In this document: in pieces, positions 19,009-28,291 of the stretch | Layout: each line of letters starts with the position of its first letter | Position numbering within the stretch: the first letter of the stretch is position 1 | Made by a program: the position numbers and the translations under genes | Assembly: GCF_015767435.1 (NCBI RefSeq) | Contig: NZ_JADWOV010000285.1 | Location: 1-64,000 of the forward strand | Source: Polaribacter sp. BAL334 | GTDB taxonomy: Bacteria > Bacteroidota > Bacteroidia > Flavobacteriales > Flavobacteriaceae | Reading direction: 5' to 3' | Length of the DNA: 64,000 nt | The notes under the pieces: model-generated | Database searches by the model: none | Seen by the model: the letters and a program-made list of their open reading frames with translations, nothing else | What the model was told of the DNA's origin: nothing

Positions 19009-19902
19009 TTGAACAATATTAAGCAAGATTTCACGATAAGAGATTTGGAAAACATTTCTGGAATCAAAGCACATACCATCCGAATTTGGGAAAAAAGGTA
19101 CAATTTATTGCAACCCAATAGAACAGATACCAATATCAGATATTACTCTCCAGAAAGTTTGACGAAATTATTAAACATTGTTTTACTCAATAATAATAAT
19201 TTCAAAATTTCGAAAATTGCAGCCATGTCCAATGAGGAAATTCTGTTAAAATCTAGAGAATTGGCTTTTAGCAATGCCATCAATGATGAGGCTATCAATT
19301 CTTTCAAACTCTCTATGTATCAGTTTGATAAGATATTGTTTAACAATACATACAATACCTTATTACATAAAAAAACATTCAGAGAGATTTTTAAAGACGT
19401 GTTCATTCCGTTTTTAGAACAAATTGGGATGTTGTGGCATACAGATACTTTGTTGCCTGCTCATGAACATTTTATTTCCAACTTGATTGCTCAAAAAATA
19501 TTGGCAAATACGGAGAAATTGCAATACAATATTACCAATAGCAACAAAACATTTGTATTGTTTTTACCTGAAAATGAAATACATGAATTGGGATTGTTAT
19601 ATCTGAACTATGAGTTGGTGTTGAGAGGTTTTCAAACTATTTATTTAGGACAAAGTTTGCCATTGAACAATTTGAATTACTTTTTAGAAAGTGACCGAGA
19701 AATTACGTTTATCACTTCGTTAACGATTCAACCTTATGATGATAAAATAGAGGAGTATTTTAATGAAATTGATCAAGTTATGGCTGATACTAAGAATAAA
19801 TTCATTGCTACAGGACGAAAAGTTCAAAAAATAAAACACTTGAATTTGAACACCAATATCCAGTTGTTTGATACCATTGCAGATTTGTTAAAAGTCTTAT
19901 AA
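19009..19902 (+). CDS. carH: CarH-like B12-dependent MerR photoreceptor regulator
   Basis: 297 residues from a TTG start. Residues about 8-75 are a MerR helix-turn-helix (FTIRDLENISGIKAHTIRIW, YYSPESLTKL). The rest is a cobalamin-binding module: W143 followed nine residues later by E153-H154 is the W-x9-EH motif that caps adenosylcobalamin in CarH, and E190-x-H192-x-x-G is the B12-ligand motif. In the family, AdoCbl in the dark builds tetramers that repress carotenoid genes and light breaks them. All key residues are present, so light control is likely. The crt genes start 61 bases downstream. Confidence 0.88.
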   Translation: MNNIKQDFTIRDLENISGIKAHTIRIWEKRYNLLQPNRTDTNIRYYSPESLTKLLNIVLLNNNNFKISKIAAMSNEEILLKSRELAFSNAINDEAINSFKLSMYQFDKILFNNTYNTLLHKKTFREIFKDVFIPFLEQIGMLWHTDTLLPAHEHFISNLIAQKILANTEKLQYNITNSNKTFVLFLPENEIHELGLLYLNYELVLRGFQTIYLGQSLPLNNLNYFLESDREITFITSLTIQPYDDKIEEYFNEIDQVMADTKNKFIATGRKVQKIKHLNLNTNIQLFDTIADLLKVL

Positions 19903-19939
19903 AATTCTACAACCATCACTAAATCGTTTAATTAATGGT

Positions 19940-19957
19940 TACATTTGTTAAACAAAT
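19940..19957 (+). promoter_or_regulatory. crtI promoter with overlapping palindrome (candidate CarH operator)
   Basis: TACATTTG (19940-19947) is an exact -7 box. The palindrome ATTTGTT-A-AACAAAT (19943-19957) overlaps its downstream half. A protein bound here would cover the -7 element and start site. Lying between the CarH-like gene and crtI, it is the best operator candidate. Confidence 0.6.
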
Positions 19958-19963
19958 ACACAC

Positions 19964-21430
19964 ATGAAAAAAAGAATATACATAATAGGTTCTGGTTTTT
20001 CTGCTTTGGCAGCTTCTTGTTATCTATCCAAAGAAGGATTTGAAGTGGTTGTTTTAGAAAAAAATGCCACTTTAGGAGGAAGAGCAAGACAGTATAAAAA
20101 AGATGGTTTTACCTTTGATATTGGCCCAACTTGGTATTGGATGCCAGATGTTTTTGAACGCTTTTTTGCGGATTTTGGTAAGAAACCTTCCGATTTTTAT
20201 CTGTTACACAAATTAGATCCTGCATATCAAGTTTATTTTGGAGAGCAAGATTCTATCATTATAGATGGAAGTTTAAGCAATATTTACGAAACTTTTGAAA
20301 AGGAAGAAAAAGGAAGTGCTGCACATTTGAAATCATTTTTAGGGTCTGCAAAATCAAATTATGATATTGCCATCAAAGATTTGGTGTACAAACCAGGAAT
20401 TTCTCCTTTAGAGTTGGTGACTCCAAAAACAGTAACAAAGCTGAATCAATTTGTTTCTACCATCAGAAAAGAAGTTCGAAAAAATATCAAAAGCAACAAG
20501 TTAATTCAGATTTTAGAGTTTCCTGTGTTGTTTTTAGGAGCAAAACCAAGCAACACACCTGCATTTTACAATTTTATGAATTATGCTGATTTTGGTCTAG
20601 GAACATGGCATCCAATAGGAGGAATGTATAAAGTGGTAGAAGGAATGGTGGCTTTGGCAGAAAGTTTGGGTGTTGAATTTAGAACCAATGCCAATGTTGA
20701 AAAAATCATGACAGATGCTTCAAACAACATTACAGGTTTGAAAGTAAATGGGGAAAAATTGGAAGCAGATTTGGTGTTGAGTGGAGCAGATTATCATCAT
20801 ACAGAGACTTTATTGAACGAAAATTTGCGTCAATATTCAGAAAATTATTGGTCAAAAAAGACTTTTGCGCCTTCATCTTTGTTATTTTATGTTGGTTTTG
20901 ATAAGAAATTAGAAAACGTTTGTCATCATACATTGTTTTTTGATAGTGATTTTGATGTGCATGCAAAAGACATTTACGACACTCCAAAATGGCCTGACAA
21001 TCCCTTATTCTATGCGAGTTTTTCAAGTATTACAGACGATTCTTTTGCTCCTGAAGATTGCGAAGCTGCCACATTTTTAATACCTTTAGCACCAGGATTG
21101 GAAGATACAGAGGAATTGAGAGAATTGTATTTTCAAAAAATAATTACACGTTTGGAGAAATTAACCAACCAAGATGTGCAAAAAAATATTATATTTAAAA
21201 AATCTTTTTGCGTGAATGATTTTGTTGAAGAATACAATTCATACAAAGGAAATGCATACGGATTGGCAAACACGTTGTTTCAAACAGCATTTTTGAGACC
21301 TAAAATAAAAAGTAAAAAAGTGAATAATTTGTATTTTACAGGACAATTGACGGTGCCAGGGCCAGGTGTACCTCCAGCATTGATTTCTGGTAAAATTGCA
21401 TCAGATTTAATCGTAAAAAACCAACAATAA
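19964..21430 (+). CDS. crtI: Phytoene desaturase
   Basis: 488 residues. The N-terminal dinucleotide-binding fold IIGSGFSALAASCYLSKEG with VVVLEKNATLGGRARQY binds FAD, and the C-terminal GPGVPPALISGK is the CrtI signature. It inserts double bonds into phytoene to give lycopene. First enzyme gene of the cluster, directly behind the candidate operator; crtB follows after 6 bases. Confidence 0.95.
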   Translation: MKKRIYIIGSGFSALAASCYLSKEGFEVVVLEKNATLGGRARQYKKDGFTFDIGPTWYWMPDVFERFFADFGKKPSDFYLLHKLDPAYQVYFGEQDSIIIDGSLSNIYETFEKEEKGSAAHLKSFLGSAKSNYDIAIKDLVYKPGISPLELVTPKTVTKLNQFVSTIRKEVRKNIKSNKLIQILEFPVLFLGAKPSNTPAFYNFMNYADFGLGTWHPIGGMYKVVEGMVALAESLGVEFRTNANVEKIMTDASNNITGLKVNGEKLEADLVLSGADYHHTETLLNENLRQYSENYWSKKTFAPSSLLFYVGFDKKLENVCHHTLFFDSDFDVHAKDIYDTPKWPDNPLFYASFSSITDDSFAPEDCEAATFLIPLAPGLEDTEELRELYFQKIITRLEKLTNQDVQKNIIFKKSFCVNDFVEEYNSYKGNAYGLANTLFQTAFLRPKIKSKKVNNLYFTGQLTVPGPGVPPALISGKIASDLIVKNQQ

Positions 21431-21436
21431 TATAGT

Positions 21437-22279
21437 ATGAAAGATTTGTTCGACAATGTTTCAAATGATTGTAGTAAATTGGTTACTAAAAAATATAGTA
21501 CCTCCTTTTCTATGGCCGTCAATATGTTGTCTCCAAAAATCAGAGCTGATATTTACAATATTTATGGTTTTGTTCGCTTTGCAGACGAGATTGTAGATAC
21601 GTTTCATGATTTTGATAAAGAGCAATTGATGTCGCATTTTGAGAATGATTATTATTTCGCTACAAAAAATAAAATCAGTCTGAATCCTATTTTACATTCT
21701 TTTCAACAAACGGTCAATAAGTACAACATTCCAGACGAAATGGTGCAAGCTTTTTTGAAAAGTATGAAAGCTGATTTGCACAAAACCGATTACAAAACGA
21801 AAGAAGAATATGACGAATATATTTTTGGTTCGGCTGATGTTGTTGGTCTCATGTGCTTAAAAGTCTTTGTCAATGGTGATGATAAACAATATTTAGAGTT
21901 GAAAGATGCTGCCATGCGTTTGGGTTCCGCATTTCAAAAAGTGAATTTTTTACGTGATTTGAAAGATGATTTTGAGTTGTTGAATCGTTCGTATTTTCCA
22001 AATATCGATTTAGGAAAGTTAGATGCTGCCTCCAAACAATTGATTATTGACGAAATTGAAGCCGATTTTGAGTATGCTTACACAAATGGCATTTTGAAAT
22101 TGCCTGTAGAAGCGAAATTTGGAGTGTATATGGCATACAGATATTACAGAAGATTGTTGAAAAAATTGAAAACAGTTCCTTCTGAAAAAATTATGGATAC
22201 CAGAATTCGTATTTCTAATCCTATGAAAATAAACCTTTTAGCTAGAAGTTACGTAAAGTATAAATTAAATATTATCTAA
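21437..22279 (+). CDS. crtB: Phytoene synthase
   Basis: 280 residues, all-helical squalene/phytoene synthase fold. The two aspartate-rich motifs that bind Mg-diphosphate are D50EIVD54 and RDLKDD near residue 175 (NFLRDLKDDFE). It joins two geranylgeranyl diphosphates into phytoene. Its stop overlaps the crtZ start by one base (TAATG). Confidence 0.95.
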   Translation: MKDLFDNVSNDCSKLVTKKYSTSFSMAVNMLSPKIRADIYNIYGFVRFADEIVDTFHDFDKEQLMSHFENDYYFATKNKISLNPILHSFQQTVNKYNIPDEMVQAFLKSMKADLHKTDYKTKEEYDEYIFGSADVVGLMCLKVFVNGDDKQYLELKDAAMRLGSAFQKVNFLRDLKDDFELLNRSYFPNIDLGKLDAASKQLIIDEIEADFEYAYTNGILKLPVEAKFGVYMAYRYYRRLLKKLKTVPSEKIMDTRIRISNPMKINLLARSYVKYKLNII

Positions 22280-22725
22280 TGTTGTACGCACTTATTACTC
22301 TTGGTGTTTTTATAACAATGGAAGGCGTTACTTGGTGTACACACAAATACGTAATGCACGGTTTTGGGTGGTTTTTACACGAAGATCACCATCAGCCAGG
22401 GTATCCAAATGTGTTTGAAAAAAACGATTTGTTCTTTGTTATTTTTGCAATTCCAAGTATGTTATTGTTTATTTTCGGTTCAAATACTCAGTATACCTTC
22501 TTGATATTCATTGGTTTAGGAATTTTATTATATGGTTTAGCCTATTTCCTAATCCACGATGTGTTGATTCATCAACGTTTTAAATGGTTTAAAAACACCA
22601 ATAATTGGTATTTGAAAGCATTGAGAAAAGGACACAAAGTGCATCATAAAAACATGGGAAAAGAAGAAAGCCAATGTTTTGGGATGTTGTTTGTTCCGTT
22701 AAAATATTTTAAAGAGTATTTATAG
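22279..22725 (+). CDS. crtZ: Beta-carotene hydroxylase
   Basis: 148 residues, membrane di-iron hydroxylase of the fatty-acid-hydroxylase type. The histidine clusters are H22KYVMH27, H34EDHH38, HDVLIHQRF and HKVHH. It hydroxylates both rings of beta-carotene, giving zeaxanthin together with crtY farther down. No ketolase gene (crtW) is in the window, so zeaxanthin is the expected end product of this cluster. Confidence 0.94.
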   Translation: MLYALITLGVFITMEGVTWCTHKYVMHGFGWFLHEDHHQPGYPNVFEKNDLFFVIFAIPSMLLFIFGSNTQYTFLIFIGLGILLYGLAYFLIHDVLIHQRFKWFKNTNNWYLKALRKGHKVHHKNMGKEESQCFGMLFVPLKYFKEYL

Positions 22726-22760
22726 TCTTTAACACGATACTTTTTGTTAATAAAACAATT

Positions 22761-23063
22761 ATGCAAATCTCAAAAAAAAATCTTTATGCTATAAAAAATC
22801 TCTGCGATACTTATCGTGTGAAAAGATTTTTTGTTTTTGGTTCGGTTTTAAGAAATGATTTTAACGAAAATTCGGATATTGATTTTGTCGTTGATTTTTA
22901 TGAAAAAGATCCTATAAAGTATACAGATTTATACTTTGATTTGAAAGAAAATCTAGAGAAAATTTTGAAACGACCCATTGATTTGATTGAAGAAAGAGGT
23001 ATTAAAAACTCCTTTTTTAAAAAGGAAGTAGAAGAGTCAAAAGTTTTGATTTATGGACAATAA
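22761..23063 (+). CDS. mntA: MntA-type minimal nucleotidyltransferase antitoxin
   Basis: 100 residues. It shows the exact GSX10DXD motif: GS at 27-28, D39 and D41 (VFGSVLRNDF, SDIDFVV). In the characterised HepT/MntA systems this enzyme attaches AMP to a tyrosine of the HEPN toxin and silences it. It overlaps the HEPN gene by 11 bases. It sits between crtZ and crtY, unrelated to carotenoid synthesis. Confidence 0.92.
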   Translation: MQISKKNLYAIKNLCDTYRVKRFFVFGSVLRNDFNENSDIDFVVDFYEKDPIKYTDLYFDLKENLEKILKRPIDLIEERGIKNSFFKKEVEESKVLIYGQ

Positions 23064-23388
23064 ATTATACGCTTGGCTTGAAGATATTTCTAGATCTATT
23101 GATGAAATCTTTGATTTTCTCCCTGAAAAAAGAGATTTTTCAGAATTTCAAAAAGATTTAAAAACAAAAAAAGCAGTAGAGCGAAATCTTGAAATTATTG
23201 GAGAAGCCGTCAATAGAATTTCAAATTATAAAAACAGCGAAATCATCATTCAAAATGCAAAACAGATTATTGGTACAAGAAATCGAATTGCACATGAATA
23301 TGATACTATTTCAGATGAAGTAATTTGGACAATTATCATCAGAGAATTACCTAAACTTAAGCAAGAAATAGTATTCTTGAAAAAATAA
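23053..23388 (+). CDS. hepT: HepT-like HEPN ribonuclease toxin (DUF86)
   Basis: 111 residues, helical. The active site R76NRIAH81 with Y83 is the RX4HXY motif, where the tyrosine is the AMPylation site in the family. The toxin cleaves RNA, or tRNA ends in some members. Antitoxin-first order with overlap fits a HepT/MntA module. A likely terminator follows immediately. Confidence 0.92.
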   Translation: MDNKLYAWLEDISRSIDEIFDFLPEKRDFSEFQKDLKTKKAVERNLEIIGEAVNRISNYKNSEIIIQNAKQIIGTRNRIAHEYDTISDEVIWTIIIRELPKLKQEIVFLKK

Positions 23389-23395
23389 TTTTTAC

Positions 23396-23426
23396 AAAAA
23401 GTTCTCTTTATCAAAAAGAGCTTTTC
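23396..23426 (+). terminator. Probable terminator after hepT
   Basis: AAAAAGTTCTCTTT and AAAGAGCTTTTC form an imperfect A-rich hairpin ending in a T-run, 8 bases after the HEPN stop. If active it would separate crtY from crtIBZ. Confidence 0.4.
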
Positions 23427-23456
23427 TTGAAATAAAATTGAAAAAAATAGAATTAA

Positions 23457-23783
23457 ATGAAATTTTATATTTATGAAAAACTACTTTCAGAATTGAAAAT
23501 AGTTCGAATACTTTTAATAATTTACACAATTTTACATCCATTATTCATCATATTATTTTATTTAAATTTTATTGAATTTTCTTTTGAATTAATTTTTGGT
23601 ATTAAAATCGTTTTTGTTTTAACTTTCTTAACATTCATTTGGTTGAGATTGCCAATTAGTAATTTCGACAAAATTGGAGAAACTATATTAATTTGTTTAT
23701 TTGGATTATTCGCACTATGGATGTGGATTCCTGATAGAAAACAACTAAATGAAATGATAATTAATTATAATTCTAAAATTTGA
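23457..23783 (+). CDS. Small membrane protein of unknown function
   Basis: 108 residues, three hydrophobic segments (about 15-35, 42-62 and 77-93) and a short charged tail. It is even more AT-rich than its neighbours (Ile/Leu/Phe/Asn/Lys dominate), as is the DNA around it, which suggests recent arrival along with the toxin-antitoxin pair. No family recognised. Confidence 0.6.
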   Translation: MKFYIYEKLLSELKIVRILLIIYTILHPLFIILFYLNFIEFSFELIFGIKIVFVLTFLTFIWLRLPISNFDKIGETILICLFGLFALWMWIPDRKQLNEMIINYNSKI

Positions 23784-23870
23784 AAATTATATTTTTATAA
23801 TAGGTTTAATTTGGAAAATTGAATTGCATCAAAAAAGTCAAAAATTTGTAATAAAAGTACATACACAAAT

Positions 23871-25013
23871 ATGATAAATAATTACGATTACATACTTGTT
23901 GGTGCAGGAGCTTCTGGGTTAATGATGGCATACAGAATGTCAAAAGACACTTTTTTTGACAATAAAAAAATCCTAATTATTGATCAAGAAAAAAAATCAA
24001 TCAACGATCGTACTTGGTGTTTTTGGGAAAAGAAAGAAGGTGAATGGGATGATATTCTCGTCAAATCTTGGAAAAAAATTCAATTCAAATCTCATATTCA
24101 TTCGCTAGAAGAATCTATTTTTCCGTATCAATACAAAATGATACGCAGTGAAAAATTCTATGATACAATTTGGAAACAATTAGCGAATAAAACCAATATT
24201 ACTTTTATTGAATCCGCTGTTTTGAGTATTCATCAAGAAGAAAATTCAGCAAAAGTGGTTACTTCTAAATCAACGTTTCATTCAAAAACGGTAATCAACA
24301 GCGTACTTTTTTCTGATGAGTATAAGACACAGACTGAATATCCAGTATTGCAACAGCATTTTGTAGGATTTTTTATCAAAACCGAAAGTGAGTCTTTTGA
24401 TGATGAAAAAGCCACTTTTATGGATTTTAAAATTCCACAAAAAGGAAATACTCGATTTATGTATGTGTTGCCTTTTAGCAAAAACGAAGCGCTTTTTGAA
24501 TATACCTTGTTTTCAGAAAAATTGTTGCCCATTTCCGAATACGAAGCTGAAATCGAAACCTATCTGAAAGAAAAAAACATCACCAACTACACCATTACCG
24601 AAAAAGAAAAAGGTTCCATTCCAATGACTTGTTATCATTTTTGGAAACAGAATTCTGAAAATATCATTCATATTGGTACTGCTGGAGGTTGGTCAAAAGC
24701 AAGTACAGGGTTTACGTTTAAAAACACCACAAAAAAAACCATTCAGTTAATAGCCCATTTAAAAGAAGGAAAACCTTTGCAAACGTTTCATAAAGTCAAT
24801 AAATTTTGGTTTTATGACTTATTATTATTGGATATTTTGCACGAAAAAAATTATTTGGGTGCAACACTTTTTGGACAATTGTTCAAAAGGACTTCTGTAG
24901 AAAAGATTTTAAAATTTTTAGACGAAGAAACGACCTTTACAGAAGATTTATCCATCATGTTGAAAATGCCTCCTGCCAATTTTATACGTGCAATTTTTAA
25001 GCGGGTTTTCTAA
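23871..25013 (+). CDS. crtY: Lycopene beta-cyclase
   Basis: 380 residues. The N-terminal FAD fold YILVGAGASGLMMAYRM and the motif DRTWCFWEKKEGEW are typical of the CrtY family; GTAGGWSKASTGFTF near residue 275 is the second flavin-contact region. It closes both ends of lycopene to beta-carotene, the substrate of crtZ. It is separated from crtIBZ by about 1.1 kb of inserted genes and ends tail-to-tail with argH, overlapping it by 4 bases. Confidence 0.94.
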   Translation: MINNYDYILVGAGASGLMMAYRMSKDTFFDNKKILIIDQEKKSINDRTWCFWEKKEGEWDDILVKSWKKIQFKSHIHSLEESIFPYQYKMIRSEKFYDTIWKQLANKTNITFIESAVLSIHQEENSAKVVTSKSTFHSKTVINSVLFSDEYKTQTEYPVLQQHFVGFFIKTESESFDDEKATFMDFKIPQKGNTRFMYVLPFSKNEALFEYTLFSEKLLPISEYEAEIETYLKEKNITNYTITEKEKGSIPMTCYHFWKQNSENIIHIGTAGGWSKASTGFTFKNTTKKTIQLIAHLKEGKPLQTFHKVNKFWFYDLLLLDILHEKNYLGATLFGQLFKRTSVEKILKFLDEETTFTEDLSIMLKMPPANFIRAIFKRVF

Positions 25014-26287
25014 TCTCTAGGAAACTTTTTCCGAATTTCTTCCAAGCCCAAATTGTGAATACTTCCCATGTGCGTATGGTTTTTGCCCAACGTTGCTTTG
25101 TAAGTTCCTGATTGCACTTCACCACCAATTTTCTGATACGCTTCTCTAAAACTCATGCCTTCAGTCACTAGATTATTGATGCTATCAACGGTAAATAAAT
25201 AGTGGTATTTTTCATCATTCAAATCAATTTCTTTCACCATAATTTGCTGAATGGCAAAGTTGAAAATGTCTAAAATGTTTTTTACATCTTCAAAAGCATT
25301 GATCATATTTTCTTTCAATAACTGAAAATCTCGGTGATAACCAGAAGGTAAATTATTGGTAATCAATATCATTTCTGTTTGCAAAGCCTGAATTTTATTG
25401 CATTTTCCACGAATCAATTCAAACACATCAGGATTTTTTTTATGTGGCATAATACTACTTCCAGTAGTCAATTCGTCTGGAAAAGAAATAAAACCAAAAT
25501 TCTGACTCATATACAAACAAATATCCATGGAAAAACGCGCTAATGTATTGCACAAACCACCCAAAGCAGCTGCAATGGAACGCTCACTTTTTCCTCTGCT
25601 CATTTGTGCAGCCACTACATTGAATTTTAACGTACTGAAATTCATTTCTTTAGTCGTGAATTCTCTGTCAATAGGAAATGAACTTCCATAACCTGCAGCA
25701 GAACCCAAAGGATTTTGATCCACAATTTTTGAAACGGCATTTAACAAGTAAACATCATCAATGAGCAATTCTGCATAGGCTGAAAACCACAATCCAAAAG
25801 AAGATGGCATAGCCACTTGCAAATGTGTATAGCCAGGTAAGAGTTGGTTTTTGTGTGTTTCTGCCAAGTGTAAAAGTGTGTCAAAAAGGGTTTTTACTTT
25901 TTGGTTTACATCGCTTAAATTTTCTTTATAATACAATTGCAAAGCCACCAAAACTTGGTCATTTCTGGAGCGTGCAGTGTGAATTTTCTTACCAACTTCC
26001 CCAAATTTTTGAGTCAATTCCCACTCAATTTTAGAGTGTACATCTTCAAAAGAATCTTCAATGATAAATGTTCCATTTTCAATATCATTGGCAATATTTT
26101 GCAAACCAATTTCCAACTCTTTCCATTCCTTTTCCGAAATCAATCTAATGGAATGCAGCATTTTAGCATGCGCCAATGATGCAATGACATCATATTTTGC
26201 AATGTGCATATCAATTTCTCGATCATTTCCAACCGTGAAAAGTTCTATTTTTTTATCAATTGAAAATCCTTTATCCCAAAGTTTCAT
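25010..26287 (-). CDS. argH: Argininosuccinate lyase
   Basis: 425 residues, fumarase/aspartase superfamily. HTARSRNDQV and the mobile signature loop GSSIMPHKKNPD are present. It cleaves argininosuccinate to arginine and fumarate, the last step of the pathway. Last gene of the arginine operon, 75 bases after argE. Confidence 0.97.
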   Translation of the reverse strand: MKLWDKGFSIDKKIELFTVGNDREIDMHIAKYDVIASLAHAKMLHSIRLISEKEWKELEIGLQNIANDIENGTFIIEDSFEDVHSKIEWELTQKFGEVGKKIHTARSRNDQVLVALQLYYKENLSDVNQKVKTLFDTLLHLAETHKNQLLPGYTHLQVAMPSSFGLWFSAYAELLIDDVYLLNAVSKIVDQNPLGSAAGYGSSFPIDREFTTKEMNFSTLKFNVVAAQMSRGKSERSIAAALGGLCNTLARFSMDICLYMSQNFGFISFPDELTTGSSIMPHKKNPDVFELIRGKCNKIQALQTEMILITNNLPSGYHRDFQLLKENMINAFEDVKNILDIFNFAIQQIMVKEIDLNDEKYHYLFTVDSINNLVTEGMSFREAYQKIGGEVQSGTYKATLGKNHTHMGSIHNLGLEEIRKKFPRD

Positions 26288-26337
26288 TGTTTTCGCTTTT
26301 AGTTTTTAGCTTTTAGAGAAATTCTCTTAATTCTATT

Positions 26338-26382
26338 CTCTTTAATCTTTATTCTTTTCTCTTTATTCTTTTCTCTTTATTA
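26338..26382. repeat. Short tandem repeat at the argE 3' end
   Basis: The plus strand reads TTTATTCTTTTCTC two to three times with a 14-base period, preceded by a looser copy. It spans the argE stop codon, so the last argE residues (LIKRKE) are encoded by repeat units. Slippage here would alter only the C-terminal tail. Confidence 0.5.
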
Positions 26383-27442
26383 AAACCTTCTCCAACAACT
26401 CCACATAAATCGCAATTCCCTCTTCAATTTCAGCCAAATAAATAAATTCATCAGCAGAATGTGAACGTGTGCTATCTCCAGGGCCTAATTTTAATGATTG
26501 ACAACTCAGCACAGATTGGTCTGACAATGTTGGTGAGCCATATGTTTTTCTTCCAATCGAAATTCCCGCTTTTACCAACTCATGTTCTATAGAAATAGAG
26601 GAGGAGTTGAGGCGTAAACTACGAGGTGTAATTTTAGTACAAGGTGCTTTTTCTTGCAAAATAGTAGCAATTTCCTGATTTGAATAGGCATCATTTACAC
26701 GAACGTCAATTACCAAATCAACATGCGCAGGAACTACATTGTGTTGTTTTCCAGCATTGATTTGTGTAACTGTCATTTTTACATCTCCCAATGTTTGTGA
26801 TTTTTTCTCAAATGTAAAATCTTTGAACCATTGCAACAAATCAATCAATTTATAAATCGGATTGTCATTATTTGGATGAGCTGCATGACTTGCAGTGCCT
26901 TCTAAAACCGCATCAAAAACCACCAAACCTTTTTCGGCAACTGCTAAATTCATCAACGTTGGTTCGCCAACAATGGCAACATCAATTTTTGGAATGATGG
27001 ACAACATGCTGTTCAAACCATTTTCGCCACTACTTTCCTCTTCAGCAGAAGCAACAATTACCAAATTGTATTTTAAATTTTCGTGATGATAAAAATAAGT
27101 AAAAGTGGCTATTAATGACACCAAACAACCTCCAGCATCATTGCTTCCCAAACCATACAATTTTCCGTCTTCAACTATGGCTTCAAACGGATTTTTAGTG
27201 TACGCTGAATTTGGTTTTACAGTATCATGATGTGAATTTAATAATAACGTAGGTTTGCTTTCATCAAAAAAATTGTTGATAGCCCAAATGTTATTTTTCG
27301 TTCTTTGAAACGGAATTTCAAACTGCTTGAACCAATTTTCAATTAAAAGAGCGGTTTTGTCTTCTTCGGATGAAAAAGACGGAGTTTCAATCAACTTTTT
27401 TAAAAGCGTTATGGCTTCGTTTGTAAGTTTTTTGAGTTCCAT
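26363..27442 (-). CDS. argE: N-acylornithine deacylase, M20 family
   Basis: 359 residues, two-metal M20 peptidase. Metal ligands appear in NSHHDTVKP and GSNDAGG; the catalytic glutamate pair is in ASAEEESSGENG. It should release ornithine or citrulline from the N-acyl (acetyl or succinyl) form. In organisms with the argF' type carbamoyltransferase the substrate is N-acylcitrulline. Abuts argB without a gap. Confidence 0.9.
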   Translation of the reverse strand: MELKKLTNEAITLLKKLIETPSFSSEEDKTALLIENWFKQFEIPFQRTKNNIWAINNFFDESKPTLLLNSHHDTVKPNSAYTKNPFEAIVEDGKLYGLGSNDAGGCLVSLIATFTYFYHHENLKYNLVIVASAEEESSGENGLNSMLSIIPKIDVAIVGEPTLMNLAVAEKGLVVFDAVLEGTASHAAHPNNDNPIYKLIDLLQWFKDFTFEKKSQTLGDVKMTVTQINAGKQHNVVPAHVDLVIDVRVNDAYSNQEIATILQEKAPCTKITPRSLRLNSSSISIEHELVKAGISIGRKTYGSPTLSDQSVLSCQSLKLGPGDSTRSHSADEFIYLAEIEEGIAIYVELLEKVLIKRKE

Positions 27443-28219
27443 TTATAGTGTTATTTTTGTGAAATGATTGTTTTCTTTTGTCAATATGTTGGTGTTTCCC
27501 ATAAAAACGGCATAAACACCATTTTTTAAGGCATCAAAGCAATTTTCTAGTTTTGGTAACATACCGTCTGAAATAATTCCAGCAGCTAATAACTCTTTAT
27601 AACTCTCTGAATTGATTTGTGTAATCACTGAGTTTTTATCCTCAATATTTTCTAAAACCCCATTCAATTCGAAACAATAATAAATAGAAGTTTCGTAATT
27701 TTTACTCATTCCAATGGCAATTTGACTTGTAATGGTATCCGCATTGGTATTTAACAGTTGTCCTTTTCCATCATGGGTAATGGCACAAAAAACAGGCGTA
27801 AAATTGGCACTTATCAACACCTCAATTGCTTGGTTATCCACATTTTTTACATCACCTACAAAACCATAATCGATCTCTTTTACAGGGCGTTTATCAGAAA
27901 GAATACTATTGCCATCAGCACCTGACAAACCAATGGCATTTGTTTTTAGTGCTTGCAATTTGGCAACCATATTTTTGTTTACCAAACCACCATAAACCAT
28001 GGTAATGACTTCTAAAGTAGCAGTATCTGTAATACGTCTTCCATTGATTAAGGTTGATTCAATTCCAAATTTATGAGCCATTTGTGTCGCTTTTTTGCCA
28101 CCACCATGAACCAATATTTTCTTTCCTTTGATATTTGAAAATAACTGCAAAAAATCATTCAAAGCAGTTTCATCTTCAATAATATTTCCGCCTATTTTTA
28201 CAATTGATAATTTTTCCAT
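27443..28219 (-). CDS. argB: N-acylglutamate kinase
   Basis: 258 residues, amino-acid kinase fold. KIGGNIIED and LVHGGGKKATQMA form the nucleotide loop; NTNADTITSQIAIGM is the second signature. It phosphorylates N-acetyl- or N-succinylglutamate. Sits between argF (72-base gap) and argE (no gap). Confidence 0.93.
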   Translation of the reverse strand: MEKLSIVKIGGNIIEDETALNDFLQLFSNIKGKKILVHGGGKKATQMAHKFGIESTLINGRRITDTATLEVITMVYGGLVNKNMVAKLQALKTNAIGLSGADGNSILSDKRPVKEIDYGFVGDVKNVDNQAIEVLISANFTPVFCAITHDGKGQLLNTNADTITSQIAIGMSKNYETSIYYCFELNGVLENIEDKNSVITQINSESYKELLAAGIISDGMLPKLENCFDALKNGVYAVFMGNTNILTKENNHFTKITL

Positions 28220-28291
28220 AAGTGCTGAACTTGTTTCAGTAACTTTTTGTTTTATTTTAGATTCTGAATCAAGTTCAGAATTCCGAAGACT

